Shown in pieces: positions 27,850 to 37,127 of a stretch of DNA of 64,000 nucleotides. How positions within the stretch are numbered: position 1 is the first letter of the stretch; each line of letters starts with the position of its first letter. The position numbers were made by a program, and so were the translations under genes. The notes below the pieces were generated by a model that searched no databases, was not told where the DNA came from, and saw only the letters and a program-made list of their open reading frames with translations. The stretch lies in NCBI RefSeq assembly GCF_902833225.1, contig NZ_CADFEI010000001.1:372001-436000 (forward strand), given 5' to 3'. The DNA is from Burkholderia sp. BCC1644 (GTDB taxonomy: Bacteria; Pseudomonadota; Gammaproteobacteria; Burkholderiales; Burkholderiaceae).

Positions 27850-28620
27850 CTACAGCACGTTGAGCATCGCGAGCGCGGCTTCCTGCAAGTGCGGCAGCAC
27901 GCGCCGCACGGCCGCGTCCGCCGTCTCCGCGCCGATCGGCATGTTCGTGCTCAGCGCGGCGACTACCTCGCCCTGACGGTTCTTCAGCGGCACCGCGATC
28001 CCGCGTACGCCGACCTGCAATTGCTGTTCGATCGCGGCAAAACCGGCGTCGCGCGCATGGTCGACCTGTTCGAGCAGCCGCGCCTTGTTGGTGATCGTGT
28101 GCGGCGTGAACGGCGGCAGCTCGGTTTCGTCGAGCCACGCGCGCACGGCTTCGCGATCGGGGTGATGGGCGAGCAGCACGACACCCGGCGAAGTCAGCGG
28201 CGCCGGCACGCGTGCGCCGAGCACGAAGCCGGTCGTCATCGCGCGCGACACGCCGTTGCGCGCGATGAACACCAGCTCCCAGCCGTCGAGCACGCTGACG
28301 TACGCCGATTCATTCAGCGACGCGCTCAGTTGCTGCAGATAGGGCTGGACCGTGCGCGGCAGACGCGCCGAATCGAAGTACGACCAGCCGACCCGCAGCA
28401 CGCGCGGCGTGAGGCCGTACAGCTTGCCGTCGGTGTACACGTAGCCGAGCGATTCGAGCGTCAGCAGGTAGCGCCGCGCGGCCGTGCGCGTGAGGCCCGT
28501 ACGCGCGGCGGCCTGCGTGGGCGTCATGCGCGCGTGCTGACTGTCGAAGGCTTCGAGGATCATCAGGCCTTTTTCGAGGCCGGCAATCCAGTCGCGTCGG
28601 TCGAGTTCGGGCTTTTTCAT
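27850..28620 (-). CDS. IclR-family regulator, PcaR/PobR-like
   Basis: A 256-residue regulator: N-terminal winged helix (GLEKGLMILEAF, PTQAAARTGLTRTAARRYLLTLESLGYV) and a C-terminal effector domain (PGVVLLAHHPD, GFAAIEQQLQVGVRGIAVPL). The arrangement is that of the PcaR/PcaU/PobR branch, which controls protocatechuate and 4-hydroxybenzoate catabolism. A site resembling the PcaR operator lies 44-58 bp before its start, pointing to autoregulation, and two more lie between the transporter and hpd genes. Confidence 0.85.
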   Translation of the reverse strand: MKKPELDRRDWIAGLEKGLMILEAFDSQHARMTPTQAAARTGLTRTAARRYLLTLESLGYVYTDGKLYGLTPRVLRVGWSYFDSARLPRTVQPYLQQLSASLNESAYVSVLDGWELVFIARNGVSRAMTTGFVLGARVPAPLTSPGVVLLAHHPDREAVRAWLDETELPPFTPHTITNKARLLEQVDHARDAGFAAIEQQLQVGVRGIAVPLKNRQGEVVAALSTNMPIGAETADAAVRRVLPHLQEAALAMLNVL

Positions 28621-28663
28621 CGTCGGATAGCGGAAGGCGGGGGTGCGGTGAGCGCGCAGAATT

Positions 28664-28678
28664 GAGCGATTATCGCGC
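28664..28678. promoter_or_regulatory. PcaR-like operator before the IclR gene
   Basis: GAGCGATTATCGCGC shares the core GCGATTATCG with the operator pair at 32398-32433 and is itself a near-palindrome. It is 44-58 bp upstream of the regulator ATG. Confidence 0.5.
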
Positions 28679-28741
28679 AGACCGGCCGCGCTGGCGAAGC
28701 CGCGCTCGCGCTAGAATCGCCGCTCCGACTGGAACAGAACA

Positions 28742-29359
28742 ATGACACTCCGAGAATCCGTCTTGGCCGTGCTCGTCGCGGCCATGCCGCTGCTTGCCGC
28801 GGCGAATCCTGCGATCACCGCCGCAACCCTCCCTAAACCGGCCGTCGATATCCGTGCATGGCCGCGCATGACGTCGCCGAAATTCGGCTGCTACGTCGAA
28901 ACGACGTTCGGCTACCGCGACAAGCGCTTCAATTGCTCGCTGAAGAAGTACCGGAACACCGGCGACGCGTGCAAGAACACGAAGGCGTACTACGAAGGCC
29001 CGGCGTTCCCCGACCGGCTCGCGGCCAGCGTGCATCCGCTCGCGACGAAGGTCGACCTGGACTGGGAGCATGGCGAGCTGCAGATGGTCACGGTCACGCT
29101 GAAGGGAACGTGGAACGCGGCGGAGGTGCGCAAGGCATTCGGGCTGCCGCGCGCGGAGGGGAGCAAGCTGACCGAGGCGGAACTACGGTCGCAGCCGGGC
29201 AACGTGATGGATACGAGCGTCCAGTATCCGTCGGACGCGCTCGACGAACGCCTCGCGACGCGCCCGAGCAACCCCGCGCGTGGTACGACGGCCGTGATGC
29301 TCTACGGCTTCGACCACATGGGCGCCGGCGATGCCGATTGCGGCGGCGGTGGCGAATAA
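28742..29359 (+). CDS. Secreted hypothetical protein
   Basis: A 205-residue protein with an N-terminal signal peptide (MTLRESVLAVLVAAMPLLAAA). The mature part contains four cysteines in a CYVE...NC...AC pattern and a C-terminal GGGGE tail. No family is recognised. It is likely periplasmic. It stands between the divergent IclR gene and the converging MurA-like gene. Confidence 0.65.
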   Translation: MTLRESVLAVLVAAMPLLAAANPAITAATLPKPAVDIRAWPRMTSPKFGCYVETTFGYRDKRFNCSLKKYRNTGDACKNTKAYYEGPAFPDRLAASVHPLATKVDLDWEHGELQMVTVTLKGTWNAAEVRKAFGLPRAEGSKLTEAELRSQPGNVMDTSVQYPSDALDERLATRPSNPARGTTAVMLYGFDHMGAGDADCGGGGE

Positions 29360-29455
29360 TGCGGGAGGGGTAACAGGAAGCGGCCGGCGGCCTGTCAAAA
29401 CGAACCGCCGGTCGAACGCGGCGCCCGTGCCACGCGCGCCGCGTCCTTCAGTGCC

Positions 29456-30757
29456 TTACTCGCTGCTCGTCCATTCGACGTTCGCGCCGACCGAGCGCAG
29501 ATTCTCGACGAAATGCGGATGCGCGCGGCGGATCGGCAGCGCGTTCATGATTTCCGAGCGGCCTTCGATGCTCGCGGCGACCATCAGCAGTGCAATCGCG
29601 ACACGAATGATGTACGGGCTCTCGACGCGAGCCGGCGTCAGTTGCAGCCCGCCGAACGTGATCAGCCGGTGCGGATCGGACAGCAGCACGTGCGCGCCGA
29701 ACTTCGACAGTTCGCCGGACCAGCCGAGCGCGCCGTCGTAGACCTTGTTCCAGAACATCGCGCTGCCTTCCGCGCGCACGCCGAGCGCGATGAAGATCGG
29801 CAGCAGGTCGACCGGCAGGTACGGCCACGGGGCGGCTTCGACCTTGGTCAGGATGTTCTGCGTGAACGGCCGGCGCACGCGCAGCGGGCCGTCGCGTTCC
29901 GCGCGCGACCAGCCGTCGCGGTGCGTGACGTTGACGCCGAACTTGGCGAACGTGCGGTCGATCAGCGGAAAATGTTCGGGCGACGAGTTGCGCACCGTGA
30001 TGTCGCCGCCGGTGATCGCGCCGAGCGCGAGGAACGTCGCGATCTCGTGGAAATCCTCGGCGAAGCGGAACTCGCCGCCGCCGAGCTTGCCGCCGCCCGT
30101 CACGCACAGCCGCGACGTGCCGATACCTTCGATCGTGACGCCGATCATCGCGAGGAACTGGCAGAACTCCTGCACGTGCGGCTCGGACGCCGCGTTCATC
30201 AGCGTCGACGTGCCGCTCGCGGTCGTCGCGCACAGCGCGAAGTTCTCGGTGGTCGTCACCGACGCGTAGTCGAACCAGTGATCGTTGGCCGTCAGCGGGC
30301 CGTCGGTGCGAACGATCAGCGAATCGGGCGTGCGCTCGATGTGCGCGCCGAAGCGCTCGAACACCTCGACGTGCGGGTCGATTTCGCGCACGCCGAGCGT
30401 GCAGCCTTTCACGTCGTTCTCGAGGCGCGCGACGCCGAAGCGCGCGAGCAGCGGCGGAATCAGCATGATCGACGAGCGCATCGCCTCGGGCAGCCGGTGG
30501 ACGGCCGGATCGAACTTCGTGTTGCGATGGTGGAGTTCGAGCAGGCCCGTCGTGAAGTCGACCGACACGTCGCTGCCGAGCGTGCGGAAGATGTCGAGGA
30601 TCTTGCGCACGTCGGTGATGTCCGGCACGCCGACGAGACGCAGCGGCTGATCGGTCAACAGGGTGGCGCACAGAATCGGCAGGACGGCGTTCTTGTTCGC
30701 GGACGGCTTGATGTCCCCGCGCAGCGGAGTGCCGCCGTGGACGATGAGATTCGACAT
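29456..30757 (-). CDS. murA: UDP-N-acetylglucosamine 1-carboxyvinyltransferase (MurA) paralogue
   Basis: A 433-residue EPSP-synthase-fold enzyme. The N-terminal SANKNAVLPILCATLL holds the K-N pair that binds UDP-GlcNAc; C119 in GCTLG aligns with the catalytic Cys115 of E. coli MurA, the fosfomycin target. MurA adds enolpyruvate to UDP-GlcNAc in the first committed peptidoglycan step. It is not next to division or cell-wall genes, so it is probably a second copy; the main murA should lie elsewhere. ATG 30757 is chosen over 30793 because it begins the typical LIVHGGTPLRG strand. Confidence 0.8.
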   Translation of the reverse strand: MSNLIVHGGTPLRGDIKPSANKNAVLPILCATLLTDQPLRLVGVPDITDVRKILDIFRTLGSDVSVDFTTGLLELHHRNTKFDPAVHRLPEAMRSSIMLIPPLLARFGVARLENDVKGCTLGVREIDPHVEVFERFGAHIERTPDSLIVRTDGPLTANDHWFDYASVTTTENFALCATTASGTSTLMNAASEPHVQEFCQFLAMIGVTIEGIGTSRLCVTGGGKLGGGEFRFAEDFHEIATFLALGAITGGDITVRNSSPEHFPLIDRTFAKFGVNVTHRDGWSRAERDGPLRVRRPFTQNILTKVEAAPWPYLPVDLLPIFIALGVRAEGSAMFWNKVYDGALGWSGELSKFGAHVLLSDPHRLITFGGLQLTPARVESPYIIRVAIALLMVAASIEGRSEIMNALPIRRAHPHFVENLRSVGANVEWTSSE

Positions 30758-30960
30758 GATATGGGGGCGTATCGGTGACTGACGTAGGCCCATATGATGC
30801 CATTGGTCGGCCGGCGGCGTGGAATGTTCAGAGGGGAAAAGGGGGATCGGGGCGTGCGATTGACGGTGTTTGACGTTGCGCCTGCGCTACGGCAGGTCGA
30901 TTGCCTGCCGGCGTGGGGAAATGGCCGGCCACGAGTCGCGCCGGCCACGCACTCATTCCG

Positions 30961-32268
30961 TCACTGCGCGGCCCGCATCCGCGCGGCGACCACCAGCGAG
31001 ATCAGGCAGCCCACCGCGAGATAACCGGCGACGAGGTGCCACGACCCGCCGGCCAGGCTGACGAGGCCGACCGCGATGAACGGCGTGAACCCGCCGCCGA
31101 CGACGCTCGCGAACTGGTAGCCGACGCCCGCGCCGCTGTAGCGGTATTCGGCGCCGAACAACTCGGTGAACAGCGGCTGCTGGACGCTCACGACCATGTC
31201 GTGCGCGGCGTTCGCCAGCAGGATCGAGAAGATCACGATCCACGCGATCGACCGCGCTTCCAGCGCGACGAAGAACGGGACGGCGGACGCCAGGCCGATC
31301 ACCGCGCCGATCAGGTAGATGCGGCGCAGGCCGTAGCGGTCGGCCAGCCACGCGAAGCAAGGGATCGTCACGCAGCTCACCGCGCCGACCAGCAGGCCGA
31401 TGTTCAGGAACAGGTCGCGCGACATGCCGAGGTTCGTCGTCGAATAGCTGAGCGCGAACGCGGTGACGATATACATCGTGAACAGTTCGGCGAGCCGCAG
31501 CGCGATGATCAGCAGGAACGCCTTCGGATGGCGCGTCAGCGCTTCCAGCACCGGCAGGCGCAGCTTGCGGTTGCCATGCTCGACCTTCTCGACGAACTCC
31601 TGCGACTCGTCCATGTTCTTGCGCACCCACAACCCGATCAGCACCAGCACGATGCTGAACACGAACGGCAGGCGCCAGCCCCATGACTTGAACGCGGCCT
31701 CGCCGAGCGTGTGGCTCAGGATCGACACGATGCCCGTGGCCAGCACGAGGCCGACGCCGTAGCCGACCTGCACGCCGCTGCTGTAGAACGCCTTCTTCTG
31801 CTTCGGTGCGCTCTCGACGGCCATCAGCGCCGCGCCGCCCCATTCGCCGCCGACCGCGAAACCCTGGATCGCACGCATCAGCACCAGCAGCACGGGCGCC
31901 CACCAGCCGATCGTCGAGAACGCAGGCAGCAGGCCGATCGCGACCGTCGACAGACCCATCAGCATCACGGTCAGCACGAGCATCCGCTTGCGCCCGAGCC
32001 GGTCGCCGTAGTGGCCGAACACGACGCCGCCGAGCGGCCGGAACAGGAAACCGACGCCGAACGTCGCGAACGCCGCGAGCGTGCCCATGGTCGGGCTGAC
32101 TTTCGGGAAGAACTCGGAATTGAATACCAGCGCGGCGACGATCCCGTACAGCAGGAAGTCGTACCAGTCGACGACGGCGCCGACGAAGCTGCCGATCGCG
32201 GCCTTGCGGGCCTGGCTGCGCGCACGGGCGCCAGCGGCGGCGTCGAGGGTGTCGAAGGTTGGGGTCAT
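30961..32268 (-). CDS. MHS-family major facilitator transporter
   Basis: A 435-residue transporter with 12 predicted helices. GSFVGAVVDWYDFLLYGIVAAL and GGVVFGHYGDRLGRKRMLV are signatures of the metabolite:H+ symporter family (ShiA, ProP, PcaT relatives), which import shikimate, betaine or aromatic and dicarboxylic acids. AGGAGA precedes ATG 32268. It is divergent from hpd, with PcaR-type boxes in the shared upstream region, so an aromatic acid is a plausible substrate. Confidence 0.85.
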   Translation of the reverse strand: MTPTFDTLDAAAGARARSQARKAAIGSFVGAVVDWYDFLLYGIVAALVFNSEFFPKVSPTMGTLAAFATFGVGFLFRPLGGVVFGHYGDRLGRKRMLVLTVMLMGLSTVAIGLLPAFSTIGWWAPVLLVLMRAIQGFAVGGEWGGAALMAVESAPKQKKAFYSSGVQVGYGVGLVLATGIVSILSHTLGEAAFKSWGWRLPFVFSIVLVLIGLWVRKNMDESQEFVEKVEHGNRKLRLPVLEALTRHPKAFLLIIALRLAELFTMYIVTAFALSYSTTNLGMSRDLFLNIGLLVGAVSCVTIPCFAWLADRYGLRRIYLIGAVIGLASAVPFFVALEARSIAWIVIFSILLANAAHDMVVSVQQPLFTELFGAEYRYSGAGVGYQFASVVGGGFTPFIAVGLVSLAGGSWHLVAGYLAVGCLISLVVAARMRAAQ

Positions 32269-32397
32269 GGCGGTGTCTCCTGGCACGGCGCATCGTGGAA
32301 TCGTGGCGGCGCCGCGTCCGATGCTGCATTGAAGTCGATGGGTGAACGGAGAATAGGGCGCGCGCCGCATGGCGGCAATTGGCCAATCGGATAAAGT

Positions 32398-32433
32398 GCG
32401 CGATTATCGTTCAAGTCCGTGCGATTATCGAAC
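32398..32433. promoter_or_regulatory. Pair of PcaR-type operators
   Basis: GTGCGATTATCGAAC (32419-32433) is the reverse complement of GTTCGATAATCGCAC, which I recall as the Pseudomonas PcaR operator. GCGCGATTATCGTTC (32398-32412) is a related copy whose start is 21 bp away, two helical turns. The pair lies in the MHS-hpd divergent region. Confidence 0.6.
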
Positions 32434-32625
32434 GCTTTTCGGGTTTGCACTAAGCGGCGTGACGATATCCCGTTCGGCCAGGGTGTGCCGCCGTGAACGA
32501 TCTGGTTAAAATCTGCAGCATCGACAATTCGCCCGTTCGGGGCGGATGCGCGGCCGCCCCATCGGCCGCGCATGCCGCACGCAACGGGCGCCATCCCCAT
32601 CGACCGCATGCCCCCGGAGACTGGA

Positions 32626-33753
32626 ATGCCCGGCAATTCCCACCCGCTGTCCAGCGATACGCCGCCCGTTGCCGATCCGGCCGCCAATCCGCTCGGGATG
32701 GCCGGCCTCGAATTCGTCGAATTCGCGGCGCCCGTGCCGGAGGCGCTCGCGCAGCGCTTCGAGCAGCTCGGGTTCAAGGCGATCGCACGCCACGTCAGCA
32801 AGAACGTCACGTTGTACCGGCAGGGGCAGATGCATTTCCTGATCAATGCCGAGCCCGATTCGTTCGCTGCGCGCTATGCGGAGGAATACGGGATGGGCGT
32901 CTGCGCGATCGGGCTGCGCGTAGCGAGCGCCCGGCGCGCGTTCGAGCGGGCGATCGAGCTCGGCGCATGGGCGTTCGAGGGCGAAAAGGTGGGTGTCGGC
33001 GAACTGAAGATCCCGGCGATCCAGGGCATCGGCGATTCGCACCTGTATTTCATCGACCGCTGGCGCGGGCGGGACGGCCAGCGCGGCGGCGTCGGCGACA
33101 TCTCGATCTTCGACATCGATTTCCGGCCGATCGACATCGCCACCGCGCACACCGATCTCGAATGCGCAGGCGTCGGGCTGCAGCAGGTCGACCATTTCAC
33201 GCAAACCGTCGGCGCGGGGCGCATGCGGGAGTGGCTGGATTTCTACCATGACCTGCTGCATTTTCGCGAGATCCACGAAATCGATGCGCACTGGCATGTG
33301 TCGGAGGAATCGCGCGTGATGGTGTCGCCGTGCGGCGCGGTGCGGATTCCGGTTTACGAGGAAGGCACGCGGCGCACCGAGCTGATGCACGCGTATCTGC
33401 CCGACCATCCGGGCGAGGGCGTGCAGCATGTCGCGCTGGCCACCGACGACATCCTGTCGTGCGTCGATGCGTTGCGTGCGAACGGCGTCGAATTCATCGA
33501 GCCACCCGCGCGCTATTACGACGACGTCGATGCACGGCTGCCCGGGCACGGCGTCGATCTCGACGCGCTGCGCCGCCGCGCGGTGCTGGTCGACGGCGAG
33601 ATCGGCAGCGACGGTGTGCCGAAGCTGTTCTTCCAGACCTTCGTGAAGCGCCGGCCCGGCGAGATCTTCTTCGAGATCGTGCAGCGCAAGGGGCACCACG
33701 GGTTCGGCGAGGGGAACCTCGCGGCACTCGCCCGCGCGCGCGACGCGGGCTGA
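32626..33753 (+). CDS. hpd: 4-Hydroxyphenylpyruvate dioxygenase
   Basis: A 375-residue vicinal-oxygen-chelate enzyme that converts 4-hydroxyphenylpyruvate to homogentisate in tyrosine catabolism. The iron ligands are all visible: H190 (QVDHFT), H268 (GVQHVALATDD) and E350 (FFEIVQRKG). Length and the C-terminal GHHGFGEGN segment are standard. GGAG precedes ATG 32626; the frame extends to 32572 without a better site. It shares a divergent control region with the MHS transporter. Confidence 0.93.
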   Translation: MPGNSHPLSSDTPPVADPAANPLGMAGLEFVEFAAPVPEALAQRFEQLGFKAIARHVSKNVTLYRQGQMHFLINAEPDSFAARYAEEYGMGVCAIGLRVASARRAFERAIELGAWAFEGEKVGVGELKIPAIQGIGDSHLYFIDRWRGRDGQRGGVGDISIFDIDFRPIDIATAHTDLECAGVGLQQVDHFTQTVGAGRMREWLDFYHDLLHFREIHEIDAHWHVSEESRVMVSPCGAVRIPVYEEGTRRTELMHAYLPDHPGEGVQHVALATDDILSCVDALRANGVEFIEPPARYYDDVDARLPGHGVDLDALRRRAVLVDGEIGSDGVPKLFFQTFVKRRPGEIFFEIVQRKGHHGFGEGNLAALARARDAG

Positions 33754-33792
33754 GCGGCCCGCGCACCGGCGTCACGGGTCACGGGTCAAGTT

Positions 33793-35028
33793 TCACGCGG
33801 CCGCGGCCGGCACGCGGTTCGGCGCGGGGTCGTTCGGCTCGCCCAGCACGCACGCCGTGCCGCCCGGCGTGTACATCGACACGACGCAGCGGTTGCACGA
33901 CGTGCAGCCCGATTGCGTCAGCCGGCCGTCGCGCAGCCCGTTCACGAATCCCGGTTCGAACACGAGCGCCCGGGCGAGCGCGACCGCGTCGAACCCTTCG
34001 CGCATCGCCTGCTCGACGTTTTCCCGCGAACGCACGCCGCCGAGATAGGCGAGCGGCATCCTGACGGCCGCGCGCACCTGCTTCGAATGCTCGAGGAAAT
34101 ACATCTCGCGAAACGCGCCCATCTTCGGTTCGGTGAGCTTTTGCAGCGTCATCGCGGTACGCACGATCGCGTTGTCGGCGTTCGCACGCGCTTCGCCCGG
34201 CAGCGGGCTGCCGAATAGCTGCCACACCGATTCGACGTTCATCCCGCCGCTCAGCACCAGCAGGTGCGCGCCTTCGGCTTCCAGCCGGCGCGCGATCTCG
34301 CATGCGTCGTCGGCGGTGCCGCCGCCGCGCACGCCCTCGGTCACGCCGATCTTGCAGACGACGGCGAGATCCCGGCCGACCGCATCGAGCACGCGGCGCA
34401 GCACCTCGACCGGGAACGCCGCGCGGCGCGCCGCGTCGCCGCCGTATGCATCGCGGCGGCGGTTGTACAGCGGCGACAGGAACTGGCTCAGCAGATAGCC
34501 GTGCCCCATGTGGATTTCGACCGCGTCGAAACCGGCGTCGCGCGCGTGCCGCGCCGCCCGCGCGAATTCGTCGGCGATCGCCGACATCTGGTCGCGTGTC
34601 ATCGCCTGCTTCAGGAAGCGGCCGCTCATCACGCCGACCTTGTTGAAACCGCCCGACGCGCTCAACGGGCGTTTCGTCGACAACGACGGCAGGAACGTGA
34701 AGCACCCGCCGTGCGTGATCTGCGCGGACGCGGCCGCGCCGTGGCGATGGACGGCGTCGGTCAGCGCGCGGAATTGCCGGACTGTCGGCACGTCGAGTTG
34801 TGCCTGGTCGACGAACGTGCGGCCGTCGTCGCTGATCGCGCAGTACGCGACGGTCGTCAGCGCGGCGCCGCCTTCGGCAATGCGCTCGTGGAAGCCGACG
34901 AGCGCACGCGACGGCAAGCCGTTCGGCGTCATGCCCTCGTTGGTGGCGGATTTGATCAGGCGGTTGCGCAGCGTCAGCGGGCCGATCTGCAGCGGGCTGA
35001 ACGCGGTCGTGAGGTCGGCGGATTCCAT
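33793..35028 (-). CDS. NADH:flavin oxidoreductase (old yellow enzyme family)
   Basis: A 411-residue FMN barrel protein. LQIGPLTLRNRLIKSATNEGM is the N-terminal strand of the family, GFDAVEIHMGHGYLLSQFLSP with the catalytic His pair region and NRRRDAYGG follow, and YLGGVRSRENVEQAM binds phosphate of FMN. The late CTSCNRCVV cysteines resemble the start of an Fe-S site, but the extra dehydrogenase domains of longer relatives are absent. Substrate unknown. Start may be ATG 35028 or ATG 35064; neither has a clear ribosome site. Confidence 0.82.
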   Translation of the reverse strand: MESADLTTAFSPLQIGPLTLRNRLIKSATNEGMTPNGLPSRALVGFHERIAEGGAALTTVAYCAISDDGRTFVDQAQLDVPTVRQFRALTDAVHRHGAAASAQITHGGCFTFLPSLSTKRPLSASGGFNKVGVMSGRFLKQAMTRDQMSAIADEFARAARHARDAGFDAVEIHMGHGYLLSQFLSPLYNRRRDAYGGDAARRAAFPVEVLRRVLDAVGRDLAVVCKIGVTEGVRGGGTADDACEIARRLEAEGAHLLVLSGGMNVESVWQLFGSPLPGEARANADNAIVRTAMTLQKLTEPKMGAFREMYFLEHSKQVRAAVRMPLAYLGGVRSRENVEQAMREGFDAVALARALVFEPGFVNGLRDGRLTQSGCTSCNRCVVSMYTPGGTACVLGEPNDPAPNRVPAAAA

Positions 35029-35193
35029 GGGGGCGAGCGTGTCGGGAATGGGCACGGCGACCATTGTGCTGCGATGGCGCGGGCGTGCATCGTCCGGGTG
35101 GACGAGCCCTTCGCCCGGACCGGCCTGAAATGCCCGCAAGCTTCACCGCTCGCCGGGATGAGCCGTCGACACCCTCCGATGCGGTGCGCGTGA

Positions 35194-36525
35194 TCACGCA
35201 CCCGCAAGCTTGCGGCTCTGGCGGCGCATGCCGCCGAAGATCGCGTCCGCCACGTCCGCCGGAAAATCCGCCGGGATCTGCGCGGCGACTTCGGCAATCG
35301 CGGGCTCCGTGCGCGCGGCGACGGCCGCCATCGCGGCGTGCACGTCGTCTTCGGTCAGGCCGACGCGACGGCCCTGCGCGATCCAGTGACGCGGCTGGAT
35401 CTCGCCGATCACGTAGTGCCGGTTCTTCCCGCACACGGCCATCGCGAGCCGCGCACGGCGCGGCGGGAGCTGATTGCGGCGCGTGCCGATGATCGGATGC
35501 GCGGACAGCACGTCGTACAGCGGCGTGCTACGGTACGTGTTGCCGGGCAAGTGCGCGATGCTGAAGTTCTTCGCGTGGCCGTCGATCGCCGCCAGCACCC
35601 AGAACACGAGTTGCGCGACGAAGAAATTCGTCCTGTCGGGCGCGGCGTCGGCCGAATTCGCGAGGATGCCCATGATCGTCTCGATGCCGGGGCCGCCGTC
35701 GGATTCGTATTTCGCGCCCGACGGCGTGCCGGTCGCCTGGCACATGTCCTCCTGCGGCAGCCGCAGGATCCACGTGCCGTCGCGCGAAGGACGCCGGTCG
35801 AAGCGCTCCACGATCAGTGCCTTCTGGTCGTCGAACCTGCCGATCTCGCACGGCGCGACCGGCAGGCCATATGCGGCGACCAGCTTCGAGCACAGCCATT
35901 CGTTCTCGACGGACGTCCGCATGTCGGCCTGCATGTTCCCGACGCGCCCGAGCGGCAGCTTGAAGATGTGCGTCGTCGGCGTGCTGCCCGACGGCCGCAA
36001 CCAGCGGTTTCGCTGACGCAGCAGCGCGGTCTTTTCCTGCGCGCCGGCGATCGACAGGCGCAGGTCGACGTCCGGCTCCGCGCGGCCGGGCAGTGGCGCG
36101 GCGGTCGCGTGACGCAGCACGTCGGCGACGGCTGCGTCGTCGAGCGTTACGCCGTCGATCGACTCGAGGTCAACCGGCGTCTCGCCGGGCGGCAGCATCT
36201 GGATCGCGCCGACGCAATCGCGGCCGACCGACGCGAGCAGTTCGAACGGCGCCGTCGATCCGAGCCGGTAACGCTGCGCGATGCGGCGGCGGATCGGCTC
36301 GCTGTCGGGCAGCAGGTTGTCGAAGTAGTCGGCGACGATCGCGCCCTGATGTGGCTGGTTGCCGGGCGTGAAGGGCAGCGACAGCGACAGCGGCCGCCCC
36401 TGGGCATCGTCGAGCCAGCCCGGCAGGTAGACGAGGCGCTCGACGCCGCGCCGGACTTCCCAGTAGCCGACCGGAATGCCGTTCATCCACAGGTCGAGCC
36501 GGTCGTGACGGGTACGCGCAGCCAT
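35194..36525 (-). CDS. hipA: HipA-type serine/threonine kinase toxin
   Basis: A 443-residue HipA-family kinase. The phosphate loop SIAGAQEKTALL, the ATP-binding lysine in THIFKLPLG, RLPQEDMCQATG and the catalytic D315 in DGHAKN are present, so the enzyme should be active. E. coli HipA phosphorylates glutamyl-tRNA synthetase and causes persistence. ATG 36525 lies 2 bp after the hipB stop, with a GGAGGA ribosome site inside the hipB end. The open frame runs on to 37602 but only the first 443 residues are HipA. Confidence 0.92.
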   Translation of the reverse strand: MAARTRHDRLDLWMNGIPVGYWEVRRGVERLVYLPGWLDDAQGRPLSLSLPFTPGNQPHQGAIVADYFDNLLPDSEPIRRRIAQRYRLGSTAPFELLASVGRDCVGAIQMLPPGETPVDLESIDGVTLDDAAVADVLRHATAAPLPGRAEPDVDLRLSIAGAQEKTALLRQRNRWLRPSGSTPTTHIFKLPLGRVGNMQADMRTSVENEWLCSKLVAAYGLPVAPCEIGRFDDQKALIVERFDRRPSRDGTWILRLPQEDMCQATGTPSGAKYESDGGPGIETIMGILANSADAAPDRTNFFVAQLVFWVLAAIDGHAKNFSIAHLPGNTYRSTPLYDVLSAHPIIGTRRNQLPPRRARLAMAVCGKNRHYVIGEIQPRHWIAQGRRVGLTEDDVHAAMAAVAARTEPAIAEVAAQIPADFPADVADAIFGGMRRQSRKLAGA

Positions 36526-36527
36526 CG

Positions 36528-36956
36528 TCACCAGTCCTCCCGTTTCGAGACGCGCGGCTTGTCCGGCGCTGCCGGTGCGGACCGCTTGCGCGCGGCGCCG
36601 GTCGTGGTTCCGGTTCGGGCTTTTGCTGTTGCGGCACCGCGCGTGGCATCCGGCGTACGTGTGTTCGCGGCCGGCTTGCGAGGCGCCGGCCGGGCATCGG
36701 TACCGGTATCGGTATCGGCGGGCCCCGCCAATTCGTCCGGCGCTCCCAAGTCGAGCGTCATCCGAACGCCGAGCGCGTTCAGCACCTTGAAGAGCCGCTC
36801 GATGCTGACCGCCGACGGATTGGCTTCGAGCTGCGCGTAGGATTGCTGCGTGACGCCCAGGCGGGCGGCCAATTGCGCCTGTGTCAGCCCCGCGGATTTC
36901 CGGAAGCCGACAAGTATCGGGCGCAACTGGGGCAGGGTCTGGACAGGAAAGGCCAT
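36528..36956 (-). CDS. hipB: HipB-type antitoxin, HTH XRE, with long basic tail
   Basis: A 142-residue protein. Residues 15-70 form an XRE helix-turn-helix (FRKSAGLTQAQLAARLGVTQ, then SIERLFKVLNALG). After about 80 comes a 60-residue Thr/Ala/Lys/Arg-rich disordered tail, longer than the classic HipB C terminus, that ends at the hipA junction. It should neutralise HipA and repress the operon through the dyad-symmetric operator at 36976-37070. Confidence 0.88.
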   Translation of the reverse strand: MAFPVQTLPQLRPILVGFRKSAGLTQAQLAARLGVTQQSYAQLEANPSAVSIERLFKVLNALGVRMTLDLGAPDELAGPADTDTGTDARPAPRKPAANTRTPDATRGAATAKARTGTTTGAARKRSAPAAPDKPRVSKREDW

Positions 36957-36975
36957 CGGGCGCTCCGCTGAATGA

Positions 36976-37070
36976 CAGGCGATCGTTTGTAATCGGAAAA
37001 TACAGTCTATGGCATGTATTGCTAAAATACAAACCCAAGACTGTATTTAACAAAAACAAACGATAGCCTG
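36976..37070 (-). promoter_or_regulatory. hipBA operator with nested symmetry
   Basis: Two equal palindromes, ATACA-N10-TGTAT, lie at 37000-37019 and 37027-37046. They are enclosed by inverted 15-mers, CAGGCGATCGTTTGT (36976-36990) and its complement with one mismatch (37056-37070). All are centred on about 37023, in an AT-rich island about 67 bp before hipB. This is the expected place of the hip promoter. Confidence 0.65.
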
Positions 37071-37127
37071 TTACCCGCAAAACCGGCCGGCCATCCCGCA
37101 TCAGGCGTCGCGCACGACGCCCGCGCA

